Below, in pieces: positions 51,199-60,897 of a stretch of 64,000 nucleotides of DNA. Source of the DNA: Trabulsiella odontotermitis. GTDB taxonomy: Bacteria > Pseudomonadota > Gammaproteobacteria > Enterobacterales > Enterobacteriaceae. Made by a program: the position numbers and the translations under genes. Under the pieces are notes generated by a model. The model searched no databases. It was not told the DNA's origin and saw nothing but the letters and a program-made list of their open reading frames with translations. Position 1 is the first letter of the stretch. Every line of letters starts with the position of its first letter. The stretch lies in assembly GCF_030053895.1 (NCBI RefSeq), contig NZ_CP125781.1:620001-684000 (forward strand), read 5' to 3'.

Positions 51199-51588
51199 AT
51201 GAAAAAATTAGCGGCTATGACAGCCATTCTGGCTCTGATGTCTGCCCCGGTATTTGCGGCGACTCAGGGAGGCTTTAGCGGTCCGGGCGCGACACAAACC
51301 CAGGGCGGCGGATTCCAGGGGCCAGACGGCTCCGTCACCACCGTTGAAAACGCCAAATCCCTGCGTGATGACACCTGGGTGACGCTGCGCGGCAACATCG
51401 TTGAGCGTATTTCTGATGATCTGTATGTCTTCAAAGACGCCAGCGGGACGATTAACGTCGATATCGATCACAAGCGCTGGAACGGCGTGACCGTCACCCC
51501 GCAGGATAAGGTTGAGATCCGCGGCGAAGTCGATAAAGACTGGAACTCGGTGGAAATCGACGTCAAACAGATCAGCAAAACGAACTAA
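51199..51588 (+). CDS. ygiW: Periplasmic OB-fold (BOF family) stress protein YgiW
   Basis: The 129-residue product has a signal peptide (MKKLAAMTAILALMSAPVFA) and the BOF/OB-fold domain with TVENAKSLRDDTWVTLRGNI, YVFKDASGTINVDID and VEIRGEVDKDW. A Gly/Gln-rich linker (TQGGFSGPGATQTQGGGFQG) precedes the fold. YgiW family members (VisP in Salmonella) act in stress resistance and can bind small molecules or peptidoglycan. Divergent from qseBC, which is typical. GAAAGGAGAG precedes the ATG. Confidence 0.95.
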   Translation: MKKLAAMTAILALMSAPVFAATQGGFSGPGATQTQGGGFQGPDGSVTTVENAKSLRDDTWVTLRGNIVERISDDLYVFKDASGTINVDIDHKRWNGVTVTPQDKVEIRGEVDKDWNSVEIDVKQISKTN

Positions 51589-51616
51589 GTTATTTCGTTA
51601 ACGCAGCACCCTTTTC

Positions 51617-51655
51617 CATCCGGGCGAGAGATCGCCCGGATGTCTGTTATTTTCA
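51617..51655 (+). terminator. Terminator after ygiW
   Basis: CATCCGGGCGA and TCGCCCGGATG form a perfect 11-bp stem with a 4-nt loop, 28 bases past the stop, followed by a modest T-rich stretch. Confidence 0.75.
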
Positions 51656-51755
51656 CGCCAGACGCCCCTGTGACTCGGCGCGCCAGATAGGGTATTATCG
51701 CGGGTAGTTTTGCCGCCTGCACCAGACCGGCGCATATATTAAGGAATCACAGTTA

Positions 51756-54014
51756 ATGAGCGATATGGCAGAGCGCCTTGCGCTGCATGAATTTACGGAA
51801 AACGCCTACCTCAATTACTCCATGTACGTCATCATGGATCGCGCGTTGCCGTTCATTGGTGATGGCCTGAAGCCGGTTCAACGTCGCATCGTGTATGCGA
51901 TGTCTGAGCTGGGTTTGAGCGCCAGCGCCAAGTTTAAAAAATCCGCCCGTACCGTCGGTGACGTGCTCGGTAAATACCATCCGCATGGCGACAGCGCCTG
52001 TTATGAAGCGATGGTGCTGATGGCGCAGCCGTTCTCCTACCGCTACCCGCTGGTTGACGGGCAGGGAAACTGGGGGGCGCCGGATGATCCGAAGTCCTTC
52101 GCCGCCATGCGTTATACCGAATCCCGTTTGTCGAAATACGCCGAAGTGCTGCTGGGCGAGCTGGGGCAGGGAACCGTTGACTGGGTGCCGAACTTTGACG
52201 GCACGCTGCAGGAGCCGAAAATGCTGCCTGCGCGTCTGCCGAACATCCTGCTGAACGGTACCACCGGCATCGCTGTCGGGATGGCGACAGACATTCCGCC
52301 GCACAACCTGCGCGAAGTCGCCAGTGCGGCGATTACCCTTATCGAGAAACCGAAAACCTCGCTGGACGAACTGCTGGATATCGTGCACGGGCCGGACTAC
52401 CCGACGGAAGCGGAAATCATTACCCCGCGTGCCGAAATCCGCAAAATCTACCAGAACGGTCGTGGTTCCGTGCGCATGCGCGCAGTGTGGAAAAAAGAGG
52501 ACGGCGCGGTGGTGATTACCGCACTGCCGCACCAGGTTTCCGGCGCCCGCGTGCTGGAGCAAATCGCCAGCCAGATGCGCAATAAAAAATTGCCAATGGT
52601 TGACGATCTGCGCGACGAGTCAGACCACGAAAACCCGACGCGTCTGGTGATTGTGCCACGCTCCAACCGTGTCGACATGGAGCAGGTGATGAACCATCTG
52701 TTCGCCACGACGGATCTGGAAAAAAGCTACCGCATCAACCTCAACATGATCGGTCTGGATGGTCGCCCGGCGGTGAAAAACCTGCTGGAGATCCTCACTG
52801 AATGGCTGGCGTTCCGTCGCGATACCGTGACCCGCCGCCTCAACTATCGTCTGGAACGTGTGCTGCGCCGCCTGCATATCCTTGAAGGTTTGCTGATCGC
52901 GTTCCTCAACATCGACGAAGTGATCCATATCATTCGCAGTGAAGACGAGCCGAAGCCGGTGCTGATGTCGCGGTTCGGCATCAGCGAAACCCAGGCTGAA
53001 GCGATCCTCGAACTGAAACTGCGCCATCTCGCCAAACTGGAAGAGATGAAGATTCGCGGTGAGCAGAGCGATCTGGAAAAAGAGCGCGATCAGATTCAGG
53101 CGATTCTCGCCTCCGAACGCAAAATGAATACCCTGCTGAAGAAAGAGTTGCAGGCAGATGCTGAAGCCTACGGCGATGATCGTCGTTCTCCGCTGCACGA
53201 GCGTGAAGAAGCGAAGGCGATGAACGAGCACGACATGCTGCCGTCAGAGCCGGTGACCATCGTCCTGTCGCAGATGGGCTGGGTACGCAGCGCGAAAGGT
53301 CATGACATTGACGCGCAGGGGCTGAGTTATAAATCCGGCGACAACTGGAAAGCTTCAGTGAAAGGCAAGAGCAGCCAGCCAGTGGTGTTTATTGATACCA
53401 CCGGTCGCAGCTACGCTATTGACCCGATTACGCTGCCGTCGGCGCGTGGTCAGGGCGAGCCGCTGACCGGCAAGCTGACGCTGCCGCCGGGCGCGACCGT
53501 CGAGCATATGCTGATGGAAGGGGATGACCAAAAACTGCTGATGGCGTCTGACGCCGGTTACGGTTTTGTCTGTACCTTTAACGATCTGGTGGCGCGTAAC
53601 CGTGCCGGTAAAGCGGTGATTTCTCTGCCGGAAAACGCGCAGGTGATGCCGCCGGTGGTCATTGAAAATGACGCCGACATGCTGCTGGCGATCACTACCG
53701 CCGGTCGTATGCTGATGTTCCCGGTCAGCGACCTTCCTGAGCTGTCGAAAGGCAAGGGCAATAAAATCATTAACATCGCTTCGGCAGATGCCGCCAAAGG
53801 TCTCGACAGCCTGGCGCACCTCTATTTAGTGCCGCCGCAAAGCACACTGACCATTCATGTCGGCAAACGTAAGATCAAGCTGCGTCCGGAAGAGTTGCAG
53901 AAAGTCACTGGCGAACGCGGGCGCCGCGGCACGCTGATGCGCGGTCTGCAAAAAATCGATCGCATTGACATCGACTCACCGAAGCGCCCTGACGCTGGCG
54001 ATAGCGAAGAGTAA
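51756..54014 (+). CDS. parC: DNA topoisomerase IV subunit A
   Basis: The 752-residue subunit cuts and rejoins DNA; the catalytic tyrosine is Tyr120 in AAMRYTESRLS. The quinolone-resistance region reads KYHPHGDSACYEAMV, with Ser80 and Glu84 of the susceptible type. The breakage-reunion core covers about 1-480 and the C-terminal beta-propeller (about 495-740) has repeated blades such as VTIVLSQMGWVRSAKG and ITTAGRMLMFP. plsC follows after a hairpin, as in E. coli. Confidence 0.98.
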   Translation: MSDMAERLALHEFTENAYLNYSMYVIMDRALPFIGDGLKPVQRRIVYAMSELGLSASAKFKKSARTVGDVLGKYHPHGDSACYEAMVLMAQPFSYRYPLVDGQGNWGAPDDPKSFAAMRYTESRLSKYAEVLLGELGQGTVDWVPNFDGTLQEPKMLPARLPNILLNGTTGIAVGMATDIPPHNLREVASAAITLIEKPKTSLDELLDIVHGPDYPTEAEIITPRAEIRKIYQNGRGSVRMRAVWKKEDGAVVITALPHQVSGARVLEQIASQMRNKKLPMVDDLRDESDHENPTRLVIVPRSNRVDMEQVMNHLFATTDLEKSYRINLNMIGLDGRPAVKNLLEILTEWLAFRRDTVTRRLNYRLERVLRRLHILEGLLIAFLNIDEVIHIIRSEDEPKPVLMSRFGISETQAEAILELKLRHLAKLEEMKIRGEQSDLEKERDQIQAILASERKMNTLLKKELQADAEAYGDDRRSPLHEREEAKAMNEHDMLPSEPVTIVLSQMGWVRSAKGHDIDAQGLSYKSGDNWKASVKGKSSQPVVFIDTTGRSYAIDPITLPSARGQGEPLTGKLTLPPGATVEHMLMEGDDQKLLMASDAGYGFVCTFNDLVARNRAGKAVISLPENAQVMPPVVIENDADMLLAITTAGRMLMFPVSDLPELSKGKGNKIINIASADAAKGLDSLAHLYLVPPQSTLTIHVGKRKIKLRPEELQKVTGERGRRGTLMRGLQKIDRIDIDSPKRPDAGDSEE

Positions 54015-54020
54015 AAACAA

Positions 54021-54044
54021 ACGCCCCGACTTTTGAGGGGCGTG
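54021..54044 (+). terminator. Hairpin between parC and plsC
   Basis: ACGCCCC and GGGGCGT pair across a 9-nt loop directly after the parC stop. The T tract is weak, so partial read-through into plsC is likely. Confidence 0.55.
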
Positions 54045-54090
54045 TTAGAATTTGCGGTAAGACCCGAGGGCCTGGGTTTCAGAGGATGTT

Positions 54091-54828
54091 ATGTTATTAA
54101 TTTTTCGATTAATCATCGTCGTGATCTACTGCATTCTGGTATGCATTTTTGGCTGCATTTACTGTCTGTTCAGCCCACGCAATCCCAAACACGTTGCGAC
54201 GTTTGGTCATATGTTTGGCCGACTTGCGCCGCTTTTTGGTCTGAAGGTGGAACTGCGTAAACCCGCCGATGCGGAAAGTTACGGTAATGCGATTTACATT
54301 GCCAACCACCAGAACAACTACGACATGGTGACGGCATCAAGCATTGTTCAGCCGCCAACGGTCACCGTCGGGAAAAAAAGCCTGTTGTGGATCCCGTTTT
54401 TTGGTCAGTTGTACTGGCTGACGGGCAACCTGCTGATTGACCGCAACAACCGGGCGAAAGCGCACGGCACCATTGCTGAAGTGGTCAAAAACTTCAAAAA
54501 ACGCAGGATTTCATTCTGGATGTTTCCGGAAGGAACGCGCAGCCGTGGCCGCGGTTTGCTGCCGTTTAAAACCGGCGCTTTCCACGCCGCACTGGCGGCG
54601 GGCGTTCCCATTATTCCTGTGTGCGTTTCCAATACTTCTAATAAAATTAACCTCAACCGCCTGAATAACGGTCTGGTGATTGTTGAGATGCTCCCGCCCA
54701 TCGATACCAGCAAATGGGGCAAAGATCAGGTTCGCGCTCTGTCCACCCATTGCCGTGAGGTGATGGCGGCGAAGATTGCCGAGCTTGATCAGGAAGTTGC
54801 GCAGCGGGAAGCGAGCGGTAAACGCTAA
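54091..54828 (+). CDS. plsC: 1-acyl-sn-glycerol-3-phosphate acyltransferase
   Basis: The 245-residue inner membrane enzyme makes phosphatidic acid, the step after PlsB or PlsY. An N-terminal hydrophobic anchor (about 5-27) is followed by the acyltransferase motif NHQNNYD (His73, Asp78), block II around GTIAEVVKNF, and the PEGTRSRGRG phosphate-binding motif (about 148-157). Length equals E. coli PlsC. ftsP follows after 54 bases. Confidence 0.97.
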   Translation: MLLIFRLIIVVIYCILVCIFGCIYCLFSPRNPKHVATFGHMFGRLAPLFGLKVELRKPADAESYGNAIYIANHQNNYDMVTASSIVQPPTVTVGKKSLLWIPFFGQLYWLTGNLLIDRNNRAKAHGTIAEVVKNFKKRRISFWMFPEGTRSRGRGLLPFKTGAFHAALAAGVPIIPVCVSNTSNKINLNRLNNGLVIVEMLPPIDTSKWGKDQVRALSTHCREVMAAKIAELDQEVAQREASGKR

Positions 54829-54882
54829 TCGGCGGGAAACGAATTCCCTCCTTCTGTTTTGTCAGTATTTCATGGAGTCTCT

Positions 54883-56295
54883 ATGTCACTCAGTCGGCGT
54901 CAGTTTATTCAGGCCTCGGGGCTGGCACTGTGTGCCGGTGCCGTGCCGCTGAGGGCAAACGCCGCGGGCCAGCAGCAGGCATTGCCGGTCCCGCCGTTGG
55001 TGGAGTCCCGTCATGGTCAGCCGATCTTCTTAACCCTGCAACGCGCCCACTGGTCGTTTACCCAGGGTACGCGCGCGCCGGTCTGGGGCATCAATGGCCG
55101 TTATCTCGGGCCGACGATTCGCGTCTGGAACGGGGATGACGCCAAGCTGATTTACAGCAACCGCCTGTCGGAAAACGTGGCGATGACGATCAGCGGGCTA
55201 CAGGTACCGGGACCGCTCATCGGCGGCGCGGCGCGCATGATGTCGCCGAATGCTGACTGGGCGCCAGTGCTGCCGATTCGCCAGAGCGCGGCGACGTTGT
55301 GGTATCACGCCAACACGCCAAACCATATGGCGCAGCAGGTTTACAACGGTCTTGCGGGCATGTGGCTGGTGGAAGACGAAGTGAGTAAGTCCTTACCCAT
55401 TCCGAACCATTACGGCGTCGATGACTTCCCGGTGATTATTCAGGACAAGCGTCTCGACAACTTCGGCACACCGGAATACAGCGAACCCGGTAACGGCGGT
55501 TTTGTCGGCGATACGCTGCTGGTGAACGGCGTGCAAAGTCCGTACGTCGAGGTTTCCCGCGGCTGGGTGCGTTTACGCCTGCTGAATGCCTCGAACGCGC
55601 GCCGCTATCAGTTGCAAATGAGTGACGGTCGCCCGTTGCATGTGATTTCCGGCGATCAGGGCTTTTTACCGGCGCTGGTGTCCGTGAAACAGCTGTCGCT
55701 GGCACCCGGCGAGCGCCGTGAAGTGCTGGTGGATATGACCAATGGCGATGAAGTGTCGATTACCTGCGGTGAAGCCGCAGGCATCGTTGATCGTATTCGC
55801 GGCTTCTTTGAGCCGTCGAGCATTCTGATTTCAACCTTAGTACTGACGCTGCGCCCGACCGGGCTGTTGCCGCTGGTGACCGATAGCCTGCCGATGCGGC
55901 TACTGCCAACGGAAATCATGTCCGGCACGCCGATTCGCAGCCGCGATATTACGCTGGGCGAAGATCCGGGCATTAACGGCCAGTTGTGGGATCCGAAGCG
56001 CATCGATATTACCGCACAGCAGGGAACCTGGGAGCGCTGGACGGTACGCGCCGACCTGCCGCAGTCATTCCACATTGAAGGCGTGATGTTCCAGATCCGC
56101 AACGTGAACGGTGCGATGCCGTTTCCGGAAGACCGCGGCTGGAAAGATACCGTGTGGGTCGACGGTCAGGTTGAGTTGCTGGTCTATTATGGCCAGCCGT
56201 CATGGCCGCATTTCCCGTTCCAGTTCGCGAGCCAGACGCTGGAAATGGCCGATCGCGGTTCGATTGGGCAGATGCTGGTGAATCCGGCACCGTAA
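54883..56295 (+). CDS. ftsP: Cell division protein FtsP (SufI)
   Basis: The 470-residue periplasmic protein has a Tat signal peptide (SRRQFIQASGLALCAGAVPL) and three cupredoxin domains of the multicopper oxidase fold, but it lacks the full set of copper His ligands, as in E. coli SufI. It stabilises the divisome under stress. ATG 54883 starts the Tat signal; an in-frame codon eight earlier is less likely because it would separate the twin-arginine motif from the N-terminus. TGGAGTCTCT precedes the start. Confidence 0.95.
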   Translation: MSLSRRQFIQASGLALCAGAVPLRANAAGQQQALPVPPLVESRHGQPIFLTLQRAHWSFTQGTRAPVWGINGRYLGPTIRVWNGDDAKLIYSNRLSENVAMTISGLQVPGPLIGGAARMMSPNADWAPVLPIRQSAATLWYHANTPNHMAQQVYNGLAGMWLVEDEVSKSLPIPNHYGVDDFPVIIQDKRLDNFGTPEYSEPGNGGFVGDTLLVNGVQSPYVEVSRGWVRLRLLNASNARRYQLQMSDGRPLHVISGDQGFLPALVSVKQLSLAPGERREVLVDMTNGDEVSITCGEAAGIVDRIRGFFEPSSILISTLVLTLRPTGLLPLVTDSLPMRLLPTEIMSGTPIRSRDITLGEDPGINGQLWDPKRIDITAQQGTWERWTVRADLPQSFHIEGVMFQIRNVNGAMPFPEDRGWKDTVWVDGQVELLVYYGQPSWPHFPFQFASQTLEMADRGSIGQMLVNPAP

Positions 56296-56308
56296 ATCGC
56301 CCGCCAGT

Positions 56309-56342
56309 CACGTAGGCCCGGTAAGCGCAGCGCCACCGGGCA
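56309..56342. repeat. REP element between ftsP and ygiQ
   Basis: GGCCCGGTAAGCGCAGCGCCACCGGGC is an imperfect palindrome of the same REP class, and nearly the reverse complement, of the element after parE. Confidence 0.85.
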
Positions 56343-56432
56343 TTACCTGGCCCCGCACAATACCCCTTCATTTCCCACAATGATCCAGCGTATAATCCCC
56401 GCCCTTTTGTTTGTTTTTTCTTCGGAAGCATT

Positions 56433-58562
56433 ATGAGCGCAATTTCCCTGATCCAGCCGGATCGCGACCTCTTTTCCTGGCCCCAGTACTGGGCGGCCTG
56501 TTTTGGCCCCGCGCCCTTTATGCCGATGTCCCGGGAGGAGATGGATCTGCTTGGCTGGGACAGTTGCGACATCGTACTGGTGACGGGCGACGCCTACGTT
56601 GATCATCCGAGCTTCGGCATGGCGATCTGCGGTCGGATGCTGGAAGCGCAGGGTTTTCGCGTGGGGATCATTGCGCAGCCGGACTGGAACAGCAAAGAAG
56701 ACTTCATGCGTCTCGGCAAACCGAACCTGTTTTTCGGCGTGACCGCCGGCAACATGGATTCCATGATCAACCGCTACACCGCCGACCGCAAATTGCGCCA
56801 TGACGACGCCTATACGCCGGACAACGTGGCGGGCAAACGTCCTGACCGCGCGACGCTGGTTTATACCCAGCGCTGTAAAGAGGCGTGGAAAGATGTACCG
56901 GTGATCCTCGGCGGCATCGAAGCCAGCCTGCGCCGTACCGCGCATTATGATTACTGGTCTGATACCGTGCGCCGTTCCGTGCTGGTGGATTCCAAAGCCG
57001 ACATGCTGATTTTTGGCAACGGTGAGCGTCCGTTGGTGGAGGTCGCGCACCGTCTGTCACAGGGCGAGCCGGTGGAGCAGATCCGCGACGTGCGCAACAC
57101 CGCGATTATGGTGAAAGAGGCGCTGCCGGGCTGGAGCGGCGTGGATTCGCGGATCATTGATATGCCGGGCAAAATCGACCCGATTCCGCATCCGTACGGT
57201 GAAGATCTGCCGTGTGCGGATAACAAACCGGTCGAACCGAAGAAAACCGAAGCGAAAGCCATTGTCGTTCAGCCGCCGCGTCCGAAGCCGTGGGAGAAAA
57301 CCTACGTGTTGCTGCCGTCGTTTGAGAAGGTCAAAAGCGACAAAGTGCTTTACGCTCACGCCTCCCGTATTCTGCACCATGAAACCAACCCGGGCTGCGC
57401 CCGCGCGCTGATGCAGAAGCACGGCGACCGCTATATCTGGATCAACCCGCCGGCCATTCCGCTGTCGACCGAAGAGATGGACAGTGTGTTTGCCCTGCCG
57501 TACAAGCGTGTACCGCATCCGGCGTATGGCAACAGCCGCATCCCGGCGTACGAGATGATCCGTTTCTCGATCAACATCATGCGCGGTTGCTTTGGCGGCT
57601 GTTCGTTCTGCTCGATCACCGAACATGAAGGGCGCATCATCCAGAGCCGCTCTGAAGATTCGATCATCAATGAGATCGAAGCCATTCGCGACACAGTTCC
57701 GGGCTTTACCGGCGTGATTTCCGACCTTGGCGGCCCGACTGCGAACATGTATATGCTGCGCTGTAAGTCGCCGCGTGCCGAACAGACCTGTCGTCGCCTG
57801 TCATGCGTCTATCCGGACATCTGTCAGCATATGGACACCAACCATGAGCCGACGATCAATCTCTATCGCCGCGCCCGAGATCTGAAAGGCATTAAAAAAA
57901 TCCTCATCGCCTCTGGCGTGCGTTATGACATCGCCGTGGAAGATCCGCGTTATATCAAAGAGCTGGCGACACACCATGTGGGCGGTTATCTGAAGATTGC
58001 CCCGGAGCACACCGAAGAAGGGCCGTTGTCGAAGATGATGAAGCCGGGAATGGGAAGCTATCAGCGCTTTAAAGAGCTGTTTGATACTTATTCGAAGCAA
58101 GCAGGCAAAGAGCAGTATCTGATCCCGTACTTTATTTCCGCACACCCTGGAACGCGTGATGAAGACATGGTGAATCTGGCGCTGTGGCTGAAGAAACACC
58201 GTTTCCGCCTCGACCAGGTGCAGAACTTCTATCCGTCGCCGCTGGCGAACTCAACTACCATGTATCACACCGGCAAAAACCCGCTGGCGAAGATTGGCTA
58301 CAAGAGTGAAGAGGTGGTGGTGCCAAAAGGCGATAAACAACGTCGTCTGCATAAAGCGCTGCTGCGCTATCATGATCCAGCCAACTGGCCGCTGATCCGT
58401 CAGGCGCTGGAAGCGATGGGCAAAAAACATCTGATTGGCGGTCGCCGTGATTGCCTGGTGCCGGCACCGACGATTGAAGAGATGCGCGAGGCGCGTCGTC
58501 AGAATCGCAACACGCGCCCGGCGCTGACCAAACACACGCCGATGAAACACCAGCGACGCTAA
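56433..58562 (+). CDS. ygiQ: Radical SAM protein YgiQ
   Basis: The 709-residue protein has an N-terminal B12-binding-like domain (about 1-220), a radical SAM core with the iron-sulfur motif CFGGCSFC (near residue 390) and a C-terminal DUF3362 region ending in a basic tail (RRQNRNTRPALTKHTPMKHQRR region). Its substrate is unknown; the UPF0313 family is widespread. The ATG at 56433 has CGGAAGCATT upstream. It is some 30 residues shorter than the E. coli protein, mostly in the variable C-terminal tail, as far as I recall. Confidence 0.93.
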   Translation: MSAISLIQPDRDLFSWPQYWAACFGPAPFMPMSREEMDLLGWDSCDIVLVTGDAYVDHPSFGMAICGRMLEAQGFRVGIIAQPDWNSKEDFMRLGKPNLFFGVTAGNMDSMINRYTADRKLRHDDAYTPDNVAGKRPDRATLVYTQRCKEAWKDVPVILGGIEASLRRTAHYDYWSDTVRRSVLVDSKADMLIFGNGERPLVEVAHRLSQGEPVEQIRDVRNTAIMVKEALPGWSGVDSRIIDMPGKIDPIPHPYGEDLPCADNKPVEPKKTEAKAIVVQPPRPKPWEKTYVLLPSFEKVKSDKVLYAHASRILHHETNPGCARALMQKHGDRYIWINPPAIPLSTEEMDSVFALPYKRVPHPAYGNSRIPAYEMIRFSINIMRGCFGGCSFCSITEHEGRIIQSRSEDSIINEIEAIRDTVPGFTGVISDLGGPTANMYMLRCKSPRAEQTCRRLSCVYPDICQHMDTNHEPTINLYRRARDLKGIKKILIASGVRYDIAVEDPRYIKELATHHVGGYLKIAPEHTEEGPLSKMMKPGMGSYQRFKELFDTYSKQAGKEQYLIPYFISAHPGTRDEDMVNLALWLKKHRFRLDQVQNFYPSPLANSTTMYHTGKNPLAKIGYKSEEVVVPKGDKQRRLHKALLRYHDPANWPLIRQALEAMGKKHLIGGRRDCLVPAPTIEEMREARRQNRNTRPALTKHTPMKHQRR

Positions 58563-58566
58563 CCCT

Positions 58567-58608
58567 CCAGGCCGGATAAGCGCAAGCGCCATCCGGCTTT
58601 TTTTACGC
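58567..58608. repeat. REP element and terminator between ygiQ and dkgA
   Basis: GCCGGATAAGCGCAAGCGCCATCCGGC followed by TTTTTTT has both the REP consensus and a rho-independent terminator form for ygiQ. dkgA converges from the other side. Confidence 0.85.
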
Positions 58609-58610
58609 GC

Positions 58611-59438
58611 TTAGCCGCCAAACTGGTCCGGATCCGGCCCCAGCCGTTTCCCTTGATCCAGCTTCGCAATTTCGCCGAGTTCGTCTTTATCAAGACGGAA
58701 ATCCCAGACATCAAAGTTTTCCGCGATGCGCGACGGAGTAACCGATTTCGGGATCACAACAAGACCGCTGTCGAGATGCCAGCGAATGACGATCTGCGCC
58801 GGGGTTTTGCCGTATTTATCGGCCAGGTCGCGAATGATCTTCTGATCAAACACGCCTTTACCCCCCTGCGCCAGCGGGCTCCAGGATTCGGTCTGGATCT
58901 TGTGCGTGGCGTTCCATGAATGCAACTGACGCTGCTGCATCAGTGGATGCAATTCGATCTGGTTGATCACCGGCGTCACGCCGGTTTCGTCGATCAGCCG
59001 TTGCAGATGGTTGATCTGGAAATTGCAGACACCGATACTTTTCGCCAGCCCTGATTTTTGTAGCTCAATCATGCCTTCCCAGGCCTCAACGTAATGGTCG
59101 ATAGCCGGTACCGGCCAGTGCATCAGGTATAAGTCGACATGTTCAAGCTGCAGTTTTTTCAGGCTTTCCTGCAGCGCTTCACGGGGGCGTTTCTGATCGT
59201 CATTCCACAGTTTGGTGGTGATGAACAACTCGTCGCGCGGCACGCTGGCGGTCTTTAGCGCTTTGCCTACGCCATCCTCGTTTTGATATGCCGCGGCGGT
59301 ATCGATAGAACGATAGCCCACTTCCAGCGCTTTATGAATGGCGCTGACGACCTCCTCGTTACCTGCTTTCCACACGCCGAGACCCAGCTGCGGCATTACG
59401 TTGCCGTCCTGTAGTTTGATTACGGTTGGATGTGTCAT
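58611..59438 (-). CDS. dkgA: 2,5-didehydrogluconate / methylglyoxal reductase DkgA
   Basis: The 275-residue aldo-keto reductase (AKR5 family) uses NADPH to reduce methylglyoxal, 2,5-diketogluconate and small aldehydes. The catalytic tetrad is visible: Asp in SIDTAAAYQNE with Tyr51, Lys in FITTKLWND and His in LYLMHWPVP. Cofactor contacts VIPKSVTPSRIAENFDVWDF lie near the end. It follows yqhD by 100 bases on the same strand and both are part of the YqhC regulon. Confidence 0.96.
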   Translation of the reverse strand: MTHPTVIKLQDGNVMPQLGLGVWKAGNEEVVSAIHKALEVGYRSIDTAAAYQNEDGVGKALKTASVPRDELFITTKLWNDDQKRPREALQESLKKLQLEHVDLYLMHWPVPAIDHYVEAWEGMIELQKSGLAKSIGVCNFQINHLQRLIDETGVTPVINQIELHPLMQQRQLHSWNATHKIQTESWSPLAQGGKGVFDQKIIRDLADKYGKTPAQIVIRWHLDSGLVVIPKSVTPSRIAENFDVWDFRLDKDELGEIAKLDQGKRLGPDPDQFGG

Positions 59439-59538
59439 GCATTCCTCCTTTTAGGTGTCTCCCCGGAACAATGCCCCGGGGAGGTGTAGGATTAAGTCTG
59501 GACGAAATATGCAAAAACGAAAGGAAAAGCGGTAAACC

Positions 59539-60702
59539 TTAGCGTGCGGCCTCGTAAATACGGCGGCTGACGTCGAGGGTAATATCTTGTTTTTCGCCAA
59601 GTCTGGTCATGTGGTGTGCTTCCAGTTTTGCCAGCAGCGCCGGGATGGAGCTGCCATCCAGACCATAGTCGGACAAGTGCGTCGGTACGCCGAGCTGCTC
59701 GAAGAAATTACGCGTCGCGGCGATAGCGGCGTCGATGCGTTCTTCTTCAGAACCGTCGGTGATATTCCATACGCGCTCACCATACTGCAGCAGTTTGGCG
59801 CGCTTAGCGTCACGTTTTTCGTTCCACAGCGCAGGCAGAACAATCGCCAGCGTCTGGGCGTGATCCAGCCCGTGCATTGCAGTCAGTTCATGGCCGAGCA
59901 TGTGTGTCGCCCAGTCCTGCGGCACGCCAGCACCGATTAACCCGTTCAACGCCTGAGTGGCCGCCCACATCACGTTAGCGCGCACATCGTAGTTTTCCGG
60001 TTCTGCCAGCGCTTTCGGACCTTCTTCGACCAGGGTCTGCAGAATGCCTTCAGCAAAGCGATCCTGAATTTTGGCGTTCACCGGATAGGTCACATACTGT
60101 TCAACGGTATGGACGAAGGCATCAACCACGCCGTTAGCGACCTGACGCGGCGGCAGGGTGTAGGTATAAACCGGATCGAGGATCGCAAACACCGGCTGTA
60201 CGTGCGGGTTTTTAAACGCCTGCTTATCACCGGTGGTTTTACGCGAGATCACCGCGCCGTTGTTTGATTCAGAGCCGGTGGCGGGCAGCGTCAGTACCGA
60301 ACCCATCGGGATAGCACTGTGGATCTCGCTACCGCGGGTTTCGAGGATCTGCCACGGATCAACGCCGTCAGCGTAATGCGCTGCCGCCGCGATAAATTTA
60401 GTACCATCAAGCACGGAACCGCCGCCGACAGCCAGCAGGAAAGTGACTTTCTCGTCGCGGGCGATGTTCACGGCTTTCATCAGCGTTTCGTAAGACGGGT
60501 TAGGTTCGATACCGCCGAACTCCAGCACATCCAGACCTTTCAGCGCGCTCAGCACCTGATCCAGCACGCCGGTTTTTTTCACACTGCCGCCGCCGTAGGT
60601 GATCAGCACGCGAGCGTCAGCCGGGATTTGAGCGCGAAGATCAGTAATCACGCCTTTACCAAACAGAATGCGGGTGGGGGTATGAAGGTTAAAATTATTC
60701 AT
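59539..60702 (-). CDS. yqhD: NADPH-dependent aldehyde reductase YqhD
   Basis: The 387-residue iron-type alcohol dehydrogenase detoxifies short aldehydes such as furfural, acrolein and glyoxal. The NADPH-binding GGGSVKKTGV and AVGGGSVLDGTKFIAAA and the zinc ligands in VVDAFVHTVEQYV (Asp/His), HMLGHELTAMHGLDHAQTLA are present. ATG 60702 (MNNFNLHTPTRILFGKG) matches the family; the open frame extends far upstream but across the yqhC promoter region. Divergent yqhC activates it. Confidence 0.96.
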   Translation of the reverse strand: MNNFNLHTPTRILFGKGVITDLRAQIPADARVLITYGGGSVKKTGVLDQVLSALKGLDVLEFGGIEPNPSYETLMKAVNIARDEKVTFLLAVGGGSVLDGTKFIAAAAHYADGVDPWQILETRGSEIHSAIPMGSVLTLPATGSESNNGAVISRKTTGDKQAFKNPHVQPVFAILDPVYTYTLPPRQVANGVVDAFVHTVEQYVTYPVNAKIQDRFAEGILQTLVEEGPKALAEPENYDVRANVMWAATQALNGLIGAGVPQDWATHMLGHELTAMHGLDHAQTLAIVLPALWNEKRDAKRAKLLQYGERVWNITDGSEEERIDAAIAATRNFFEQLGVPTHLSDYGLDGSSIPALLAKLEAHHMTRLGEKQDITLDVSRRIYEAAR

Positions 60703-60897
60703 TGCTCGTTCCCTTAACAGAGAGTGAAAAATGGCAGCGCAGAGCCTCTGCCTGATGAGGATTATTGTGGTCTTGTGCCTCCGGACCCTCAATGCACATT
60801 TCTGCCGATGTCTTGCCCATTTCTCCAGAGCGCTGGAGAAACCGCACAAGAGTGCGCACAATGTAACGGTCGATAAATCTGCCCGGAGTGACCTGCA

